A stretch of 64,000 bases of DNA from Cellulomonas wangsupingiae (lineage in GTDB: Bacteria > Actinomycetota > Actinomycetes > Actinomycetales > Cellulomonadaceae): the NCBI RefSeq assembly GCF_024508275.1, contig NZ_CP101989.1, forward strand, positions 3,906,001-3,970,000, read 5' to 3'. Numbering within the stretch: the first letter of the stretch is position 1; each line of letters opens with the position of its first letter. The position numbers and the translations under genes are program-made. Below the pieces are notes generated by a model. The model did not search any database, had not been told where the DNA came from, and saw only the letters and a list, made by a program, of their open reading frames with translations. Positions 32,692-41,178 of the stretch are shown here, piece by piece.

Positions 32692-33903
32692 GTGACCGGC
32701 CACCCGCCGCGGGTCGATCGTGGTGCCACCGACACGGACGAGCAGGACCTGCTCGTCCGCCTCGTCGTGCTGGGGATCACGATGCTCGCGGTGAGCTCCG
32801 CCGTGGACGTGCTGCCCTGGACGATCGACGACATCGTGTCCCTCGGACGCGGCGTCGCCGAGCCGCCCGAGGAGACGACCACCCTGCGCCTCCTGGCCCT
32901 GGCCTTCGGGGGCATGACGGTCGCCGGGGCGGTCGCCGCGGCCGTCCTGCAGCGGGTGCCGGTGCTGCGCCGGCCGCTGTGGCAGCGGGTCGTGCTGGTC
33001 GTGGCGCTGGGCGCGATGATCGGAGTGGCGCGCATCGGCGCCGTGGCCCTCGGCCTGCCCGCCCGCATGCCCCCGGTGTTCGGGGTCGTCGAGACCGTGG
33101 TCGGGGCGAGCCAGGCCGCCGTCGTGATCGGCGCCGCGATGTACTTCGTCGGCACCCGGCGACGGATCCGCGCCGAGGAACGTCTGCGCATCCGCGAGAC
33201 GCTGCGCGCCGAGCGCGCCCGCCGGCAGCTCGAGCAGGAGGAGCTGCGGGTCCGCCGCGAGGTCTCGCACCGGCTGCACGGCGGCCTGCAGCAGCGCATG
33301 GTCCTGGTCAACCGCGAGATCGAGGAGATCCGCGACGACCTCGCGCGCGCCGGCGAGACGGACCTGGCCCGGTCCCTGACGGAGCTGTCGGCGACCCTGG
33401 ACGACATCCGCGAGTCCGAGGTGCGTGCCGTCGCGCACCAGCTCTACCCGCTGGCGGCCGACGTCGACCTGCCGTCGGCGCTCCTGCTCGCCGCCGACCG
33501 CCTGCCGCCGTCGGTCCGCATGCACGTGACGTACGAGCCCGGTGCGGAGTCGCTGTACGTCGGGCGGCGCCTGCCGGCAGCGGACCGCATGCTGCTGTAC
33601 CTGATCGTCGAGGAGGGCACGTCCAACGCCGTGCGCCACGGGGACGCCGAGAACATCTGGGTCACCCTGGGCACGGACGGCGGCGACGGGCCGCACGAGC
33701 CCGACGCCGCCCGGGTCCGCGTCGACGACGACGGGTCCGGCCTGACCGACGACCCGCCCCGCCTCTCGGGCCTGGCCGCGCTCCGCACCCGGGTGCTCGC
33801 GCGTGACGGTGACCTCACGCTGCTCCCTGGACCCCGCGGGGGTGCGCGGCTGACGGCGAGGCTGCCGCTCGCGGTCCGGGTCGACGACGGGAGGAGGCCG
33901 TGA
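32692..33903 (+). CDS. NarL-type sensor histidine kinase
   Basis: 403 residues. Four membrane helices (about residues 20-160, with short loops) are followed by a coiled-coil rich in Arg and Glu. The HisKA_3 H box is EVSHRLHGGLQQRMV with the phosphorylated His, and the HATPase domain has EEGTSNAVRHG and VDDDGSGL. The lack of an extracellular domain suggests it senses the membrane or an intramembrane ligand. It is coupled to the response regulator by GTGA overlap and sits between the two gene groups that share the 15-base box. Confidence 0.92.
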   Translation: MTGHPPRVDRGATDTDEQDLLVRLVVLGITMLAVSSAVDVLPWTIDDIVSLGRGVAEPPEETTTLRLLALAFGGMTVAGAVAAAVLQRVPVLRRPLWQRVVLVVALGAMIGVARIGAVALGLPARMPPVFGVVETVVGASQAAVVIGAAMYFVGTRRRIRAEERLRIRETLRAERARRQLEQEELRVRREVSHRLHGGLQQRMVLVNREIEEIRDDLARAGETDLARSLTELSATLDDIRESEVRAVAHQLYPLAADVDLPSALLLAADRLPPSVRMHVTYEPGAESLYVGRRLPAADRMLLYLIVEEGTSNAVRHGDAENIWVTLGTDGGDGPHEPDAARVRVDDDGSGLTDDPPRLSGLAALRTRVLARDGDLTLLPGPRGGARLTARLPLAVRVDDGRRP

Positions 33904-34565
33904 GCAACGGCGGCCGCCCGCTGCGCGTGGCCGTCGTGGAGGACGAGGCGATGCTGCGCGGCCTCCTCGAGGCGCTCCTGGCCGGGCAGCCGGGCATCGA
34001 CGTCGTGGTCACCGTGGCCGGGCACGAGCAGGCGCTGCGGGAGGTGCGTCCGGGCGAGGTGGACGTCGCGGTCGTCGACATCGACCTCGGCGACGGCAAC
34101 GGGATCGCCCTGGGCTGGTCGCTGCAGCAGCGGGACCCGCGCCTGCGGATCCTGCTCATCTCCAACTACAACATGCTCGCGCTGGTCCGCTCGGTGAGCG
34201 CGGACGCGCCGACGCCGTGGAGCTACCTGTCGAAGCGCTCGTCCGCCCAACCGGGAGAGCTGGTGCGGGCTGTCGCGGCCGTCGCGCACGGGCAGGTCGT
34301 GATCGACCCCGCGCTGGTCGACAGGTCCGTCGCGATGTCGGACACGCCGCTGGCACGGCTGTCCGCCGCGCAGTTCCGGGTGCTGCAGCTCGTGGCCCAG
34401 GGGCAGAGCAACGACGCCGTCGCGCAGGCGCTCGACATCTCACCCAAGGCCGTGGAGGCGCACCTGAGCAACATCTACCGGCTGCTCGACCTGCCGCCCG
34501 GTGCGAACAACCGCGTGGCGGCGGTGCTGGCCTTCCTGCAGCAGTCCGTCCGTCCGGAGCCCTGA
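33900..34565 (+). CDS. LuxR/NarL-family response regulator
   Basis: 221 residues. The receiver domain has the acidic pair in VVEDEAM, the phosphoacceptor Asp in VAVVDIDLGDG and the conserved Lys in YLSKRSS. The LuxR-type HTH is LSAAQFRVLQLVAQGQSN through SPKAVEAHLSNIYRLL. It is coupled to the kinase and probably regulates the surface locus. The 15-base box at 34574 begins nine bases after its stop codon. Confidence 0.93.
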   Translation: MSNGGRPLRVAVVEDEAMLRGLLEALLAGQPGIDVVVTVAGHEQALREVRPGEVDVAVVDIDLGDGNGIALGWSLQQRDPRLRILLISNYNMLALVRSVSADAPTPWSYLSKRSSAQPGELVRAVAAVAHGQVVIDPALVDRSVAMSDTPLARLSAAQFRVLQLVAQGQSNDAVAQALDISPKAVEAHLSNIYRLLDLPPGANNRVAAVLAFLQQSVRPEP

Positions 34566-34573
34566 CCCGGCGG

Positions 34574-34588
34574 TCGGGTTTTCCCTAG
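34574..34588 (+). promoter_or_regulatory. Shared 15-base box, copy 2
   Basis: TCGGGTTTTCCCTAG, identical to 29794-29808, 87 bases before the MAQTG protein gene. Confidence 0.7.
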
Positions 34589-34674
34589 GTCGCGTCCGGC
34601 GGGGCGCCCCGGACGCGCGACCGTGGGAGGACACGTCCGCGGGCGCGCCCGCAGGAGTCCGAGGAGGCGCGAGC

Positions 34675-35424
34675 ATGAACAGGCGTCGAGTGCTGGTCGC
34701 GGCGGCCGTGACGGCGCTGGCGCTCGCCGTGCCGGTGACGGCCACGGCGGCCGGCACCACGCCGACCGCGGTGCCGACGGCGTTGCCGACGACGGTCATG
34801 ACGCCGGTGCCGACGCCGGTGCCGACCGGGACACCCGCAGCGGGCGCGAGCCCGGGAGGGAGTGCGCCCGCCGACCCCCGACCCGAGCCGACGTTCGGCC
34901 TGACGGTCGGTGCGCAGGACCGGGTGGGGTCCGGGTCGCTCTTCGGCATCCGGACGATCGCCCCGGGGTTCGACGAGACCCGCGACGTCGTCGTGCGCAA
35001 CGACGGCTCCGTGCCCGGAGAGCTCGTCCTGTCGGTCGTCCAGGCCCGGCTGCACCAGGAGCCTCGGGACGACTTCTTCGACGACCTGACGGTCAACGGC
35101 GTCACCGCCTCCGACCTCGCGGGGCAGGACACGGTGATCCACACCGAGCTGCTCGCACCGGGTGAGTCCGCCGTGGTCCCCGTCCGGCTGGCGTTCGCCG
35201 AGGCGAGCACGAGCGGGAACGCGGCCGAGGTCGGCGAGGAGACGTTCAGCTTCTGGCTGCGTGCCGACCTGACCGACGCCTCGGGGCGGGCCGACGTGAC
35301 CGGTCCGATGGCCCAGACCGGTGGTCTGGCCCGCGCCGCCGGGCCCTGGCTGGTGCTCGCCGCGGGTGCGCTGGCCCTCGCGTGGGCGGTGGCCGACCGG
35401 CGCCGGGGCGTGCCGACGGACTGA
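34675..35424 (+). CDS. Surface protein with MAQTG sorting-like motif and C-terminal anchor
   Basis: 249 residues. A Sec signal peptide (MNRRRVLVAAAVTALALAVP onward), a Thr/Pro-rich low-complexity stalk (about 27-65) and a beta-sandwich-like domain (about 75-205, FGIRTIAPGFDETRDVVVRN) come first. MAQTG (212-216), a hydrophobic helix and an RRR tail complete a cell-wall sorting layout. Class E sortases favour LAxTG, so MAQTG is a reasonable variant. GAGGAGG precedes the ATG. It is linked to the sortase locus by the shared box and is probably the wall anchor or base. Confidence 0.82.
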   Translation: MNRRRVLVAAAVTALALAVPVTATAAGTTPTAVPTALPTTVMTPVPTPVPTGTPAAGASPGGSAPADPRPEPTFGLTVGAQDRVGSGSLFGIRTIAPGFDETRDVVVRNDGSVPGELVLSVVQARLHQEPRDDFFDDLTVNGVTASDLAGQDTVIHTELLAPGESAVVPVRLAFAEASTSGNAAEVGEETFSFWLRADLTDASGRADVTGPMAQTGGLARAAGPWLVLAAGALALAWAVADRRRGVPTD

Positions 35425-35537
35425 CACGGCGTCCGGCAGGGGGACGGCGTCCGGCACGGGGACGGACCTGGCACCGGGTCCGGCACCGGGCCCGCGCGAC
35501 TCGCCCGCTGCCCCTCGACCAGCCGGGCCGCACCCGG

Positions 35538-35543
35538 CACGCT
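35538..35543 (+). promoter_or_regulatory. Leaderless -10 element
   Basis: CACGCT lies six bases before the GTG at 35550. Confidence 0.4.
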
Positions 35544-35549
35544 GGGTGG

Positions 35550-36221
35550 GTGCTCCTGCCGCCGAAGGTCGCCACGGGTGTCGCCGACGGCTCGGTGACG
35601 CTCGCGTTCCGCCGCTGGCAGCGCGCCGACGTGCGCCCCGGCAGCCGGTTCCGCACGCCCGCGGGCGTCGTCGAGGTCACGTCCGTCGACGTCGTCGACC
35701 CGGGCGCGCTCACCGACGCCGACGCGCACGCCGCCGGGCTCCCGGACGCCGCGGCACTGCTGCGCCTGCTCGACCCGCAGGCCGTCGCGCGGCGCCGCCG
35801 CACCGCGCGGTACGGCCGCACACCCGTCGCCGACGCCGCGGTGGCCGGCACGACGGCGCCGGACACGACGGGCTGGCCGGTGTACCGCGTCGGGCTCGCC
35901 TGGTCCGGGCCCGACCCCCGCGAGGCGCTGCGCGACGACGCCGACCTGACCGACGCCGACGTCGCCACGATCGACGCGCGCCTCGACCGGCTCGACCGCG
36001 CGTCCAGCCACGGCCCGTGGACGGCCGCGACGCTCGACGTCATCCGCCGGCGCCCGCACGTGCGTGCCCCCGACCTCGCCGCCGAGCTGGGCCGCGAGCG
36101 CGACCCGTTCAAGCTCGACGTCCGCAAGCTCAAGGGCCTGGGCCTGACGCAGAGCTTCGACGTCGGCTACGCGCTGAGCCCGCGCGGCGAGGTGTACGTG
36201 TCACGCACCGACCGCCACTGA
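35550..36221 (+). CDS. ASCH/PUA-like domain protein with C-terminal winged-helix-like region
   Basis: 223 residues. The N-terminal half (LPPKVATGVADGSVTLAFRR, then WQRADVRPGSRFRTPAGVVEVTSV in part) matches ASCH-like beta-barrels that bind RNA or modified nucleotides. The C-terminal 80 residues (TAATLDVIRRRPHVRAPDLA, KLDVRKLKGLGLTQSF) look like a short winged helix. It starts with GTG at a leaderless promoter and is followed by the GACCACTGGTC repeat array. The function is unknown. Confidence 0.75.
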   Translation: MLLPPKVATGVADGSVTLAFRRWQRADVRPGSRFRTPAGVVEVTSVDVVDPGALTDADAHAAGLPDAAALLRLLDPQAVARRRRTARYGRTPVADAAVAGTTAPDTTGWPVYRVGLAWSGPDPREALRDDADLTDADVATIDARLDRLDRASSHGPWTAATLDVIRRRPHVRAPDLAAELGRERDPFKLDVRKLKGLGLTQSFDVGYALSPRGEVYVSRTDRH

Positions 36222-36231
36222 CCCACCGAGC

Positions 36232-36469
36232 GACCACTGGTCACCGGGGCCACCCTCCCGGTGACCACTGGTCACTTGGGGCATCCCACAGCGCCCGCAC
36301 ACCCTCCCAACTGACCAGTGGTCACCGAGAGGGCTCCCCAACCGACCAGTGGTCACCAGGCCCTGCCGCCGAGTGACCACTGGTCACCTGGGCATCCCAC
36401 AGGGCCCGCACACCCTCCCAACTGACCAGTGGTCACCGGGAGGGCTCCCCAACCGACCAGTGGTCACCC
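36232..36469. repeat. Seven-site GACCACTGGTC array with ~112-bp tandem duplication
   Basis: The near-palindromic 11-mer GACCACTGGTC occurs at 36232, 36263 and 36375, and as its complement at 36313, 36344, 36424 and 36455, most copies extended by TCAC or TGAC. Segment 36263-36358 is repeated almost exactly at 36375-36469. Facing copies can pair into long hairpins. The array fills the 305 bp between the ASCH-like and YnfA-like genes. No other feature is seen there. Confidence 0.9.
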
Positions 36470-36526
36470 GCTGCGGTGGTCGCCGGGCGACGGGGACACT
36501 CGTCCGACCCGACGAGAGGCCCACCC

Positions 36527-36862
36527 ATGACCGTCCTGCGCTCGATCCTGCTGTTCGTCGCGGCCGCGGGCCTGGAGATCGGCGGTGCGTGGCTGGTCTG
36601 GCAGGGCATCCGCGAGCACCGCGGCTGGGTCTGGGTCGGGTTCGGCGTCATCGCGCTGGGCCTGTACGGCGCGGTGGCGACGCTGCAGCCGGACGCGAGC
36701 TTCGGGCGGATCCTCGCCGCGTACGGCGGCGTGTTCGTCGCGGGGTCGCTGCTGTGGGGCACGGTCGTCGACGGGTTCCGACCGGACCGGTGGGACATCA
36801 CCGGCGCCCTGGTGTGCCTCGTCGGCGTCGGGCTGATCATGTACGCGCCGCGTCCCGCCTGA
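36527..36862 (+). CDS. YnfA/UPF0060-family membrane protein
   Basis: A 111-residue protein of four membrane helices: [23 protein letters not shown] in part, then [28 protein letters not shown] as the family signature region (in part), ending with [12 protein letters not shown]0060 proteins belong to the drug/metabolite transporter superfamily and resemble small multidrug-resistance pumps. The start has GACGAGAGG upstream. It stands alone between the repeat array and pfkA. Confidence 0.9.
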   Translation: MTVLRSILLFVAAAGLEIGGAWLVWQGIREHRGWVWVGFGVIALGLYGAVATLQPDASFGRILAAYGGVFVAGSLLWGTVVDGFRPDRWDITGALVCLVGVGLIMYAPRPA

Positions 36863-36976
36863 CGCACCACCGCCCCGACCTGCGGTGTCACGCACGCCCC
36901 GCGTTGTGCCCCGGCCCCTCGCCCACGACACTGTCGGCACACGGCCGGCCCCCGCCGGCCCGGCACCGGAGGCGGC

Positions 36977-38113
36977 ATGACGCGGACGAAGGCGAAGCGG
37001 GTCGGGATCCTCACGGCGGGCGGCGACAGCCCTGGCCTGAACGCCGCGATCCGCGGGTTCGGCAAGACCGCGATCGCCCACTACGGCATGGAGCTGATCG
37101 GCTTCCGCGACGGCGTCACGGGCCTGGTGGAGAACCGGTACGTCGAGCTCGACGGCAAGGCCCTGTCCGGCATCCTCACCATCGGCGGGACGATCCTGGG
37201 GACCAGCCGCGACAAGGTGCACCGCTACTCGGTGGACGGCGGCGAGCCGCAGGACATGGTGCCCACGGTCGCCGAGAACTACCGCGAGCTGGGCCTGGAC
37301 GCGCTCATCATGCTGGGCGGTGGCGGGACCGCGAAGAACGCGATGCGCCTGGTCGAGGCCGGGCTGAACGTCGTCCACCTGCCCAAGACGATCGACAACG
37401 ACATCGCGGAGACGGACACGACGTTCGGGTTCGCCACCGCCACCGAGATCGCCACCGAGGCCGTGGACCGCGTGCACTCCACGGCGCACAGCCACCACCG
37501 CATCATCCTCACCGAGATCATGGGCCACCGGGCGGGCTGGCTGACGCTGGCGGCCGGGGTCGCGGGCGGGGCGGACATCATCCTCATCCCCGAGATCCCC
37601 TACACGATCGACTCGGTCGCCCAGACGATCCGGCGCCGGACGGCCCACGGCTCGTCGTTCTCGGTGGTCGCCGTCGCCGAGGGCGCCCGGGACGTCGAGG
37701 ACACCGCCGACTACGAGGCGGCGCAGCTGCTCGTGAAGTCCGCGAAGACCCCCGAGTCGCGGCGCGCGGCGAAGAAGCACCTGGCCCACGTCGAGGACGG
37801 GCAGCGCGAGCACACGTTCAAGCTGGCGCGCGAGCTCGAGGCCGCCACGGGCCTGGAGACGCGCGTGACGATCCTCGGGTACGTGCAGCGCGGCGGGACG
37901 CCGTGCGCGGCGGACCGCCTGCTCGCGACGCGCCTCGGCGCGGCGGCGGCGGACCTCGTGGACCGCGGCGAGTTCGGCGTCATGGTCGCCGCGCGTGGTG
38001 ACGACGCCGTCCCGGTGCCGCTGGCGGACGTGGCCGGCAAGGTCAAGCTCGTCCCGCCGGACCACGCGTGGGTGCGCGCCGCACGTCAGGTGGGCACCGG
38101 GCTGGGCGACTGA
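36977..38113 (+). CDS. pfkA: 6-phosphofructokinase (PFK-A family)
   Basis: A 378-residue enzyme of glycolysis, fructose 6-phosphate to fructose 1,6-bisphosphate. [23 protein letters not shown] with catalytic Asp140, [11 protein letters not shown] and GYVQRGGTP are family motifs. Lys137 in PKTIDND is the residue typical of PPi- or mixed-specificity enzymes, where strictly ATP-dependent forms have Gly. The phosphoryl-donor loop, normally GGDG or GGEG, reads GGGG (114-117), so the Mg-binding acidic residue is missing. Donor specificity is therefore uncertain. A GGAGGC site precedes the ATG, and a hairpin follows the gene. Confidence 0.92.
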   Translation: MTRTKAKRVGILTAGGDSPGLNAAIRGFGKTAIAHYGMELIGFRDGVTGLVENRYVELDGKALSGILTIGGTILGTSRDKVHRYSVDGGEPQDMVPTVAENYRELGLDALIMLGGGGTAKNAMRLVEAGLNVVHLPKTIDNDIAETDTTFGFATATEIATEAVDRVHSTAHSHHRIILTEIMGHRAGWLTLAAGVAGGADIILIPEIPYTIDSVAQTIRRRTAHGSSFSVVAVAEGARDVEDTADYEAAQLLVKSAKTPESRRAAKKHLAHVEDGQREHTFKLARELEAATGLETRVTILGYVQRGGTPCAADRLLATRLGAAAADLVDRGEFGVMVAARGDDAVPVPLADVAGKVKLVPPDHAWVRAARQVGTGLGD

Positions 38114-38130
38114 GCGCACCCCCTCCCCGC

Positions 38131-38156
38131 GCCCCCGCAGCCCTGGCGCTGCGGGG
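38131..38156 (+). terminator. Terminator hairpin after pfkA
   Basis: CCCCCGCAGC (38131-38140) and GCTGCGGGGG (38147-38156) form a perfect ten-base stem with a six-base loop, 17 bases after the pfkA stop codon. Confidence 0.75.
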
Positions 38157-38217
38157 GTGCGCGGGCCAAGGTGAACGCAGGGGTCCGCGCCGCGCGGGCC
38201 GCGGCGAGGGGGCCGAC

Positions 38218-39057
38218 ATGTGCCGATGGCTGGCGTACTCCGGTGCACCGGTGACGCTCGACGACCTGCTGTACAAGCCTGCCAACTCGCTCGTCCTGCA
38301 GAGCAGGCACAGCCACCTGGGCGTGGAGCCGACCAACGGCGACGGGTTCGGCGTCGGCTGGTACGACGGCCACGCACCGGAGCCCGGCCTGTTCCGCAGC
38401 ACCGAGCCCGCGTGGAACGACCGGAACCTGCGGGAGCTGGCGCGCCACGTCCGCTCCGGCACGGTCTTCGCGCACGTCCGGGCGACCACCGGCACCGCGG
38501 TGCAGCAGACCAACTGCCACCCGTTCCGGCACGACCGGTGGCTGTTCATGCACAACGGCTCCCTGGACCGCTTCCCCACCTACAAGCGTGACCTGCAGCT
38601 CGCGGTCGACCCGGCACTCTTCCCCACCATCGAGGGCACGACCGACTCCGAGACGGTGTTCCACCTGGCCCTCACCGCGGGGCTGACCGACGACCCGCCG
38701 GCCGCGATGGCCGTCGCCGTCGGCCAGGTCGAGGAGGCGGGGCGCCGCCACGGCGTCGACTTCCCGTTCCAGGGCACGCTCGCCGCGACGGACGGTCACC
38801 GCATGTGGGCGGTCCGGTACTCCTCCGAGGGCCGCTCGCGCTCGCTGTTCCGCAACGCCGACGTCTCGGTGCTGCGGCAGCACTACCCGGACCACCCCGC
38901 GTTGCACGAGCTGTCGGACGACGCGCGGATCATCGTGTCCGAGCCGCTGGGCGAGCTGCGCGGGGCGTGGCTCGAGGTCCCGGAGGGCACGTGCCTGGCC
39001 GTCGACGGCGCGGACGAGGAGCTGCGCCCGTTCGAGCCGGCGCCGGCGACGACCTGA
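38218..39057 (+). CDS. Class II glutamine amidotransferase (YafJ/EgtC-like)
   Basis: A 279-residue Ntn hydrolase. The nucleophile is Cys2 in MCRWLAYSG, exposed after Met removal. GDGFGVGWYD, FAHVRATTGTAVQQTNCHPF and FMHNGSL complete the glutaminase site. It has no fused synthetase domain, so it supplies ammonia or hydrolyses gamma-glutamyl compounds. EgtC of ergothioneine synthesis is a related enzyme, but no egt genes are nearby. The start is set by the catalytic Cys. Confidence 0.9.
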   Translation: MCRWLAYSGAPVTLDDLLYKPANSLVLQSRHSHLGVEPTNGDGFGVGWYDGHAPEPGLFRSTEPAWNDRNLRELARHVRSGTVFAHVRATTGTAVQQTNCHPFRHDRWLFMHNGSLDRFPTYKRDLQLAVDPALFPTIEGTTDSETVFHLALTAGLTDDPPAAMAVAVGQVEEAGRRHGVDFPFQGTLAATDGHRMWAVRYSSEGRSRSLFRNADVSVLRQHYPDHPALHELSDDARIIVSEPLGELRGAWLEVPEGTCLAVDGADEELRPFEPAPATT

Positions 39058-39143
39058 TCCGCGGCGCCCGCACCGTGCCGGGGACGGCGACCCGCGCGCG
39101 CGTCGCCTAACCTCGGAGGTCGGCCGTCGACCCAGGAGGTGCC

Positions 39144-40385
39144 GTGAGCTGGTCCGAGCACGCGATCTGGTGGCACGTGTACCCGCTGGGCGCCGTCGGC
39201 GCGCCGATCCGCACGCCCGACGACGCCCCGGAGCCCCATCGGCTGCGGCGGCTGCTGCCCTGGCTGGACCACGTGCAGCGCCTGGGCACCAACGGGCTGC
39301 TGCTGGGCCCGGTGTTCGCGTCGTCGACGCACGGCTACGACACCACCGACCACTTCCGCGTCGACCCCCGTCTGGGCACCGACGAGGACGTCGACGCCCT
39401 GGTCGCCGCGGCGCACGAGCGCGGCATCCGGGTGCTGCTGGACGGTGTGTTCAACCACGTCGGCGCCGAGCACCCGCTGGTCACGCAGGTGCTCGCCGAG
39501 GGTCGCGACGGGCCGCGGGCAGGCATGCTGCGCGTCGACTGGGACCACCCCGACGGCCCGCGGACCGCCGACTTCGAGGGGCACCGCTCGCTCGTCGCGC
39601 TGAACCACGACGACCCGGCGGTCGCGGCCCTCGTCACGGACGTCATGACGCACTGGCTGGACCGCGGCGCGGACGGCTGGCGCCTGGACGCGGCCTACGC
39701 GGTGCCGTCGGCGTTCTGGGCGCGCGTGCTGCCGGCCGTCCGGGAGCGCCACCCCGACGCGTGGGTGGTCGGCGAGGTCATCCACGGCGACTACGCGCAG
39801 GTCGTGGCCGACTCCGGCATGGACAGCGTCACGCAGTACGAGCTGTGGAAGGCCATCTGGAGCAGCCTGCGGGACCGCAACTTCTGGGAGCTCGACCACG
39901 CGCTGCGCCGCCACGACGACCTGCTGGCCACGTTCGTCCCGCAGACCTTCGTCGGCAACCACGACGTCACGCGCATCGCCACGCAGGTGGGGCCGCAGGC
40001 CGCCGCGCTCGCGACCGTCGTGCTCATGACCGTCGGCGGCGTCCCGTCCGTGTACTACGGCGACGAGCTCGGGTGGACCGCCCTGAAGGAGGAGCGCGAG
40101 GGCGGCGACGACGCCGTGCGTCCCGCGCTGCCCGCCTCCCCCGACGACCTGGGCGACGACGAGCGCCGCGTGCTGCACGTCCACCAGGCGCTGGTCGCGC
40201 TGCGACGGCAGCACCCGTGGCTGCACGCGGCGCGCACGGCCGCCGACGAGCTGACGAACACCCGCTACCGGTACACGTCGACGTCGGCGGACGGCGCGCA
40301 CCGCCTGCACGTCGAGCTGGACGTGACCGACGCGCCGCGGGCCGTCGTGCGCGACGACGACGGCCAGGTGCTCTTCACGACGTGA
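39144..40385 (+). CDS. GH13 alpha-amylase family protein
   Basis: A 413-residue (beta/alpha)8 glycosidase. WWHVYPLGAVGAP, LLGPVFASSTHGYDTTDHFRV, VLLDGVFNHVG (region I), DGWRLDAAYA with nucleophile Asp182, GEVIHGDY with acid Glu211 and FVGNHDVTR with Asp274 are the four conserved regions. There is no signal peptide, so it acts in the cytosol on maltodextrin, trehalose-like or sucrose-like sugars. The GTG has AGGAGGT upstream and TAACCT further up as -10. Its 3' end overlaps the convergent HTH gene by 11 bp. Confidence 0.93.
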   Translation: MSWSEHAIWWHVYPLGAVGAPIRTPDDAPEPHRLRRLLPWLDHVQRLGTNGLLLGPVFASSTHGYDTTDHFRVDPRLGTDEDVDALVAAAHERGIRVLLDGVFNHVGAEHPLVTQVLAEGRDGPRAGMLRVDWDHPDGPRTADFEGHRSLVALNHDDPAVAALVTDVMTHWLDRGADGWRLDAAYAVPSAFWARVLPAVRERHPDAWVVGEVIHGDYAQVVADSGMDSVTQYELWKAIWSSLRDRNFWELDHALRRHDDLLATFVPQTFVGNHDVTRIATQVGPQAAALATVVLMTVGGVPSVYYGDELGWTALKEEREGGDDAVRPALPASPDDLGDDERRVLHVHQALVALRRQHPWLHAARTAADELTNTRYRYTSTSADGAHRLHVELDVTDAPRAVVRDDDGQVLFTT

Positions 40386-40626
40386 GGTCGGCGGGCTCCT
40401 CGTCGGAGGGCTGAACCGGCGCGTCCGGCTCCCACCGCAGCAGGTCCCCCGGCTGGCACTCCAGCACCTCGCACAGCGCGGCGAGCGTCGTGAAGCGCAC
40501 GGCCTTGGCGCGGCCGTTCTTCAGCACCGCGAGGTTGGCGGGCGTGATCCCGACCCGCTCGGCGAGCGTCCCGACGGACATCTTGCGGCGCGCCAGCATG
40601 ACGTCGACGTCGACGACGATGGGCAT
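40375..40626 (-). CDS. Cro/CI-type helix-turn-helix regulator (YozG-like)
   Basis: 83 residues. One Xre-family HTH (MSVGTLAERVGITPANLAVL then KNGRAKAVRFTTLAALCEVL) with the WEP C-terminal turn of YozG-like proteins. It is typically encoded with a DUF2975 membrane protein, here directly upstream with stop and start overlapping (TGATG). The likely role is repression of the pair's own promoter and perhaps other membrane functions. Confidence 0.9.
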   Translation of the reverse strand: MPIVVDVDVMLARRKMSVGTLAERVGITPANLAVLKNGRAKAVRFTTLAALCEVLECQPGDLLRWEPDAPVQPSDEEPADLTS

Positions 40627-41120
40627 CAGATCACCTCGTCGAGCTCGTCGCGCAGGCGCCGGGCCTCGCGGTCGCGGTCGACGGCCTGGGCGAGCAGCAG
40701 CCGCAGCAGCAGGACGATCAGCGCGATGCCGCCGAGGACGAGCGCCGCACCGCAGATCAGCAGCACGATCCCGGGTGCGACGGCCTCCCCCGGCGCGAGC
40801 ACGACGGCCAGCGCGAACACCAGGACGGCGGCCGCGGCGATCGCGGCGATGATGACGTCGACCCAGCGGAACGCCGCGGGCGTGAAGACCTCCTCACGCC
40901 TCACCATCGTCAGCAGGCGCCACACGCACACCGCGCACACCTGCAGCGTCACCAGCCCCAGGACGAAGATCGCGACGAACGGCACCCGGACGCCCAGCGG
41001 GGCGTCGGCCTCCACGAGGTCGATCCACAGCAGCGGCGCCATGAAGCACTGGACGAACAGCGACCCGGCGAGCGCGAGCACGATGACGACGCGCAGCGCG
41101 AGGACGGTGAGGTGGCGCAT
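40626..41120 (-). CDS. DUF2975 membrane protein
   Basis: 164 residues with four membrane helices. The DUF2975 signature VRREEVFTPAAFRWVDVII lies in the middle loop and a charged tail ends it. It is the partner of YozG-like HTH proteins in many Gram-positive bacteria; the pair may sense the membrane or an extracellular cue, but the function is unknown. The ATG at 41120 has GAGGAGCC upstream. Confidence 0.9.
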   Translation of the reverse strand: MRHLTVLALRVVIVLALAGSLFVQCFMAPLLWIDLVEADAPLGVRVPFVAIFVLGLVTLQVCAVCVWRLLTMVRREEVFTPAAFRWVDVIIAAIAAAAVLVFALAVVLAPGEAVAPGIVLLICGAALVLGGIALIVLLLRLLLAQAVDRDREARRLRDELDEVI

Positions 41121-41149
41121 GACAGGCTCCTCGATCGACGGCAAGCCAA

Positions 41150-41178
41150 AATCTATCGAGTAACGATCGATTCTTCAA
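41150..41178 (-). promoter_or_regulatory. Canonical promoter with internal operator for the DUF2975-HTH pair
   Basis: On the minus strand TTGAAG (41178-41173), 17 bases, TAGATT (41155-41150). The spacer holds an imperfect palindrome (ATCTATCG/CGATCGAT on the plus strand), and TCGATCGA recurs at 41131 and 41184, making three related half-sites around the promoter. Confidence 0.7.

Noticed and set aside
36232..36469. CRISPR array
   Set aside because: Repeats are 11-15 bases in both orientations with irregular spacers, the spacers themselves are duplicated, and there is no cas gene.
38218..39057. EgtC of an ergothioneine cluster
   Set aside because: The protein is class II GATase-like, but no egtB, egtD or egtA lies nearby and the sequence is equally YafJ-like, so no gene symbol was given.
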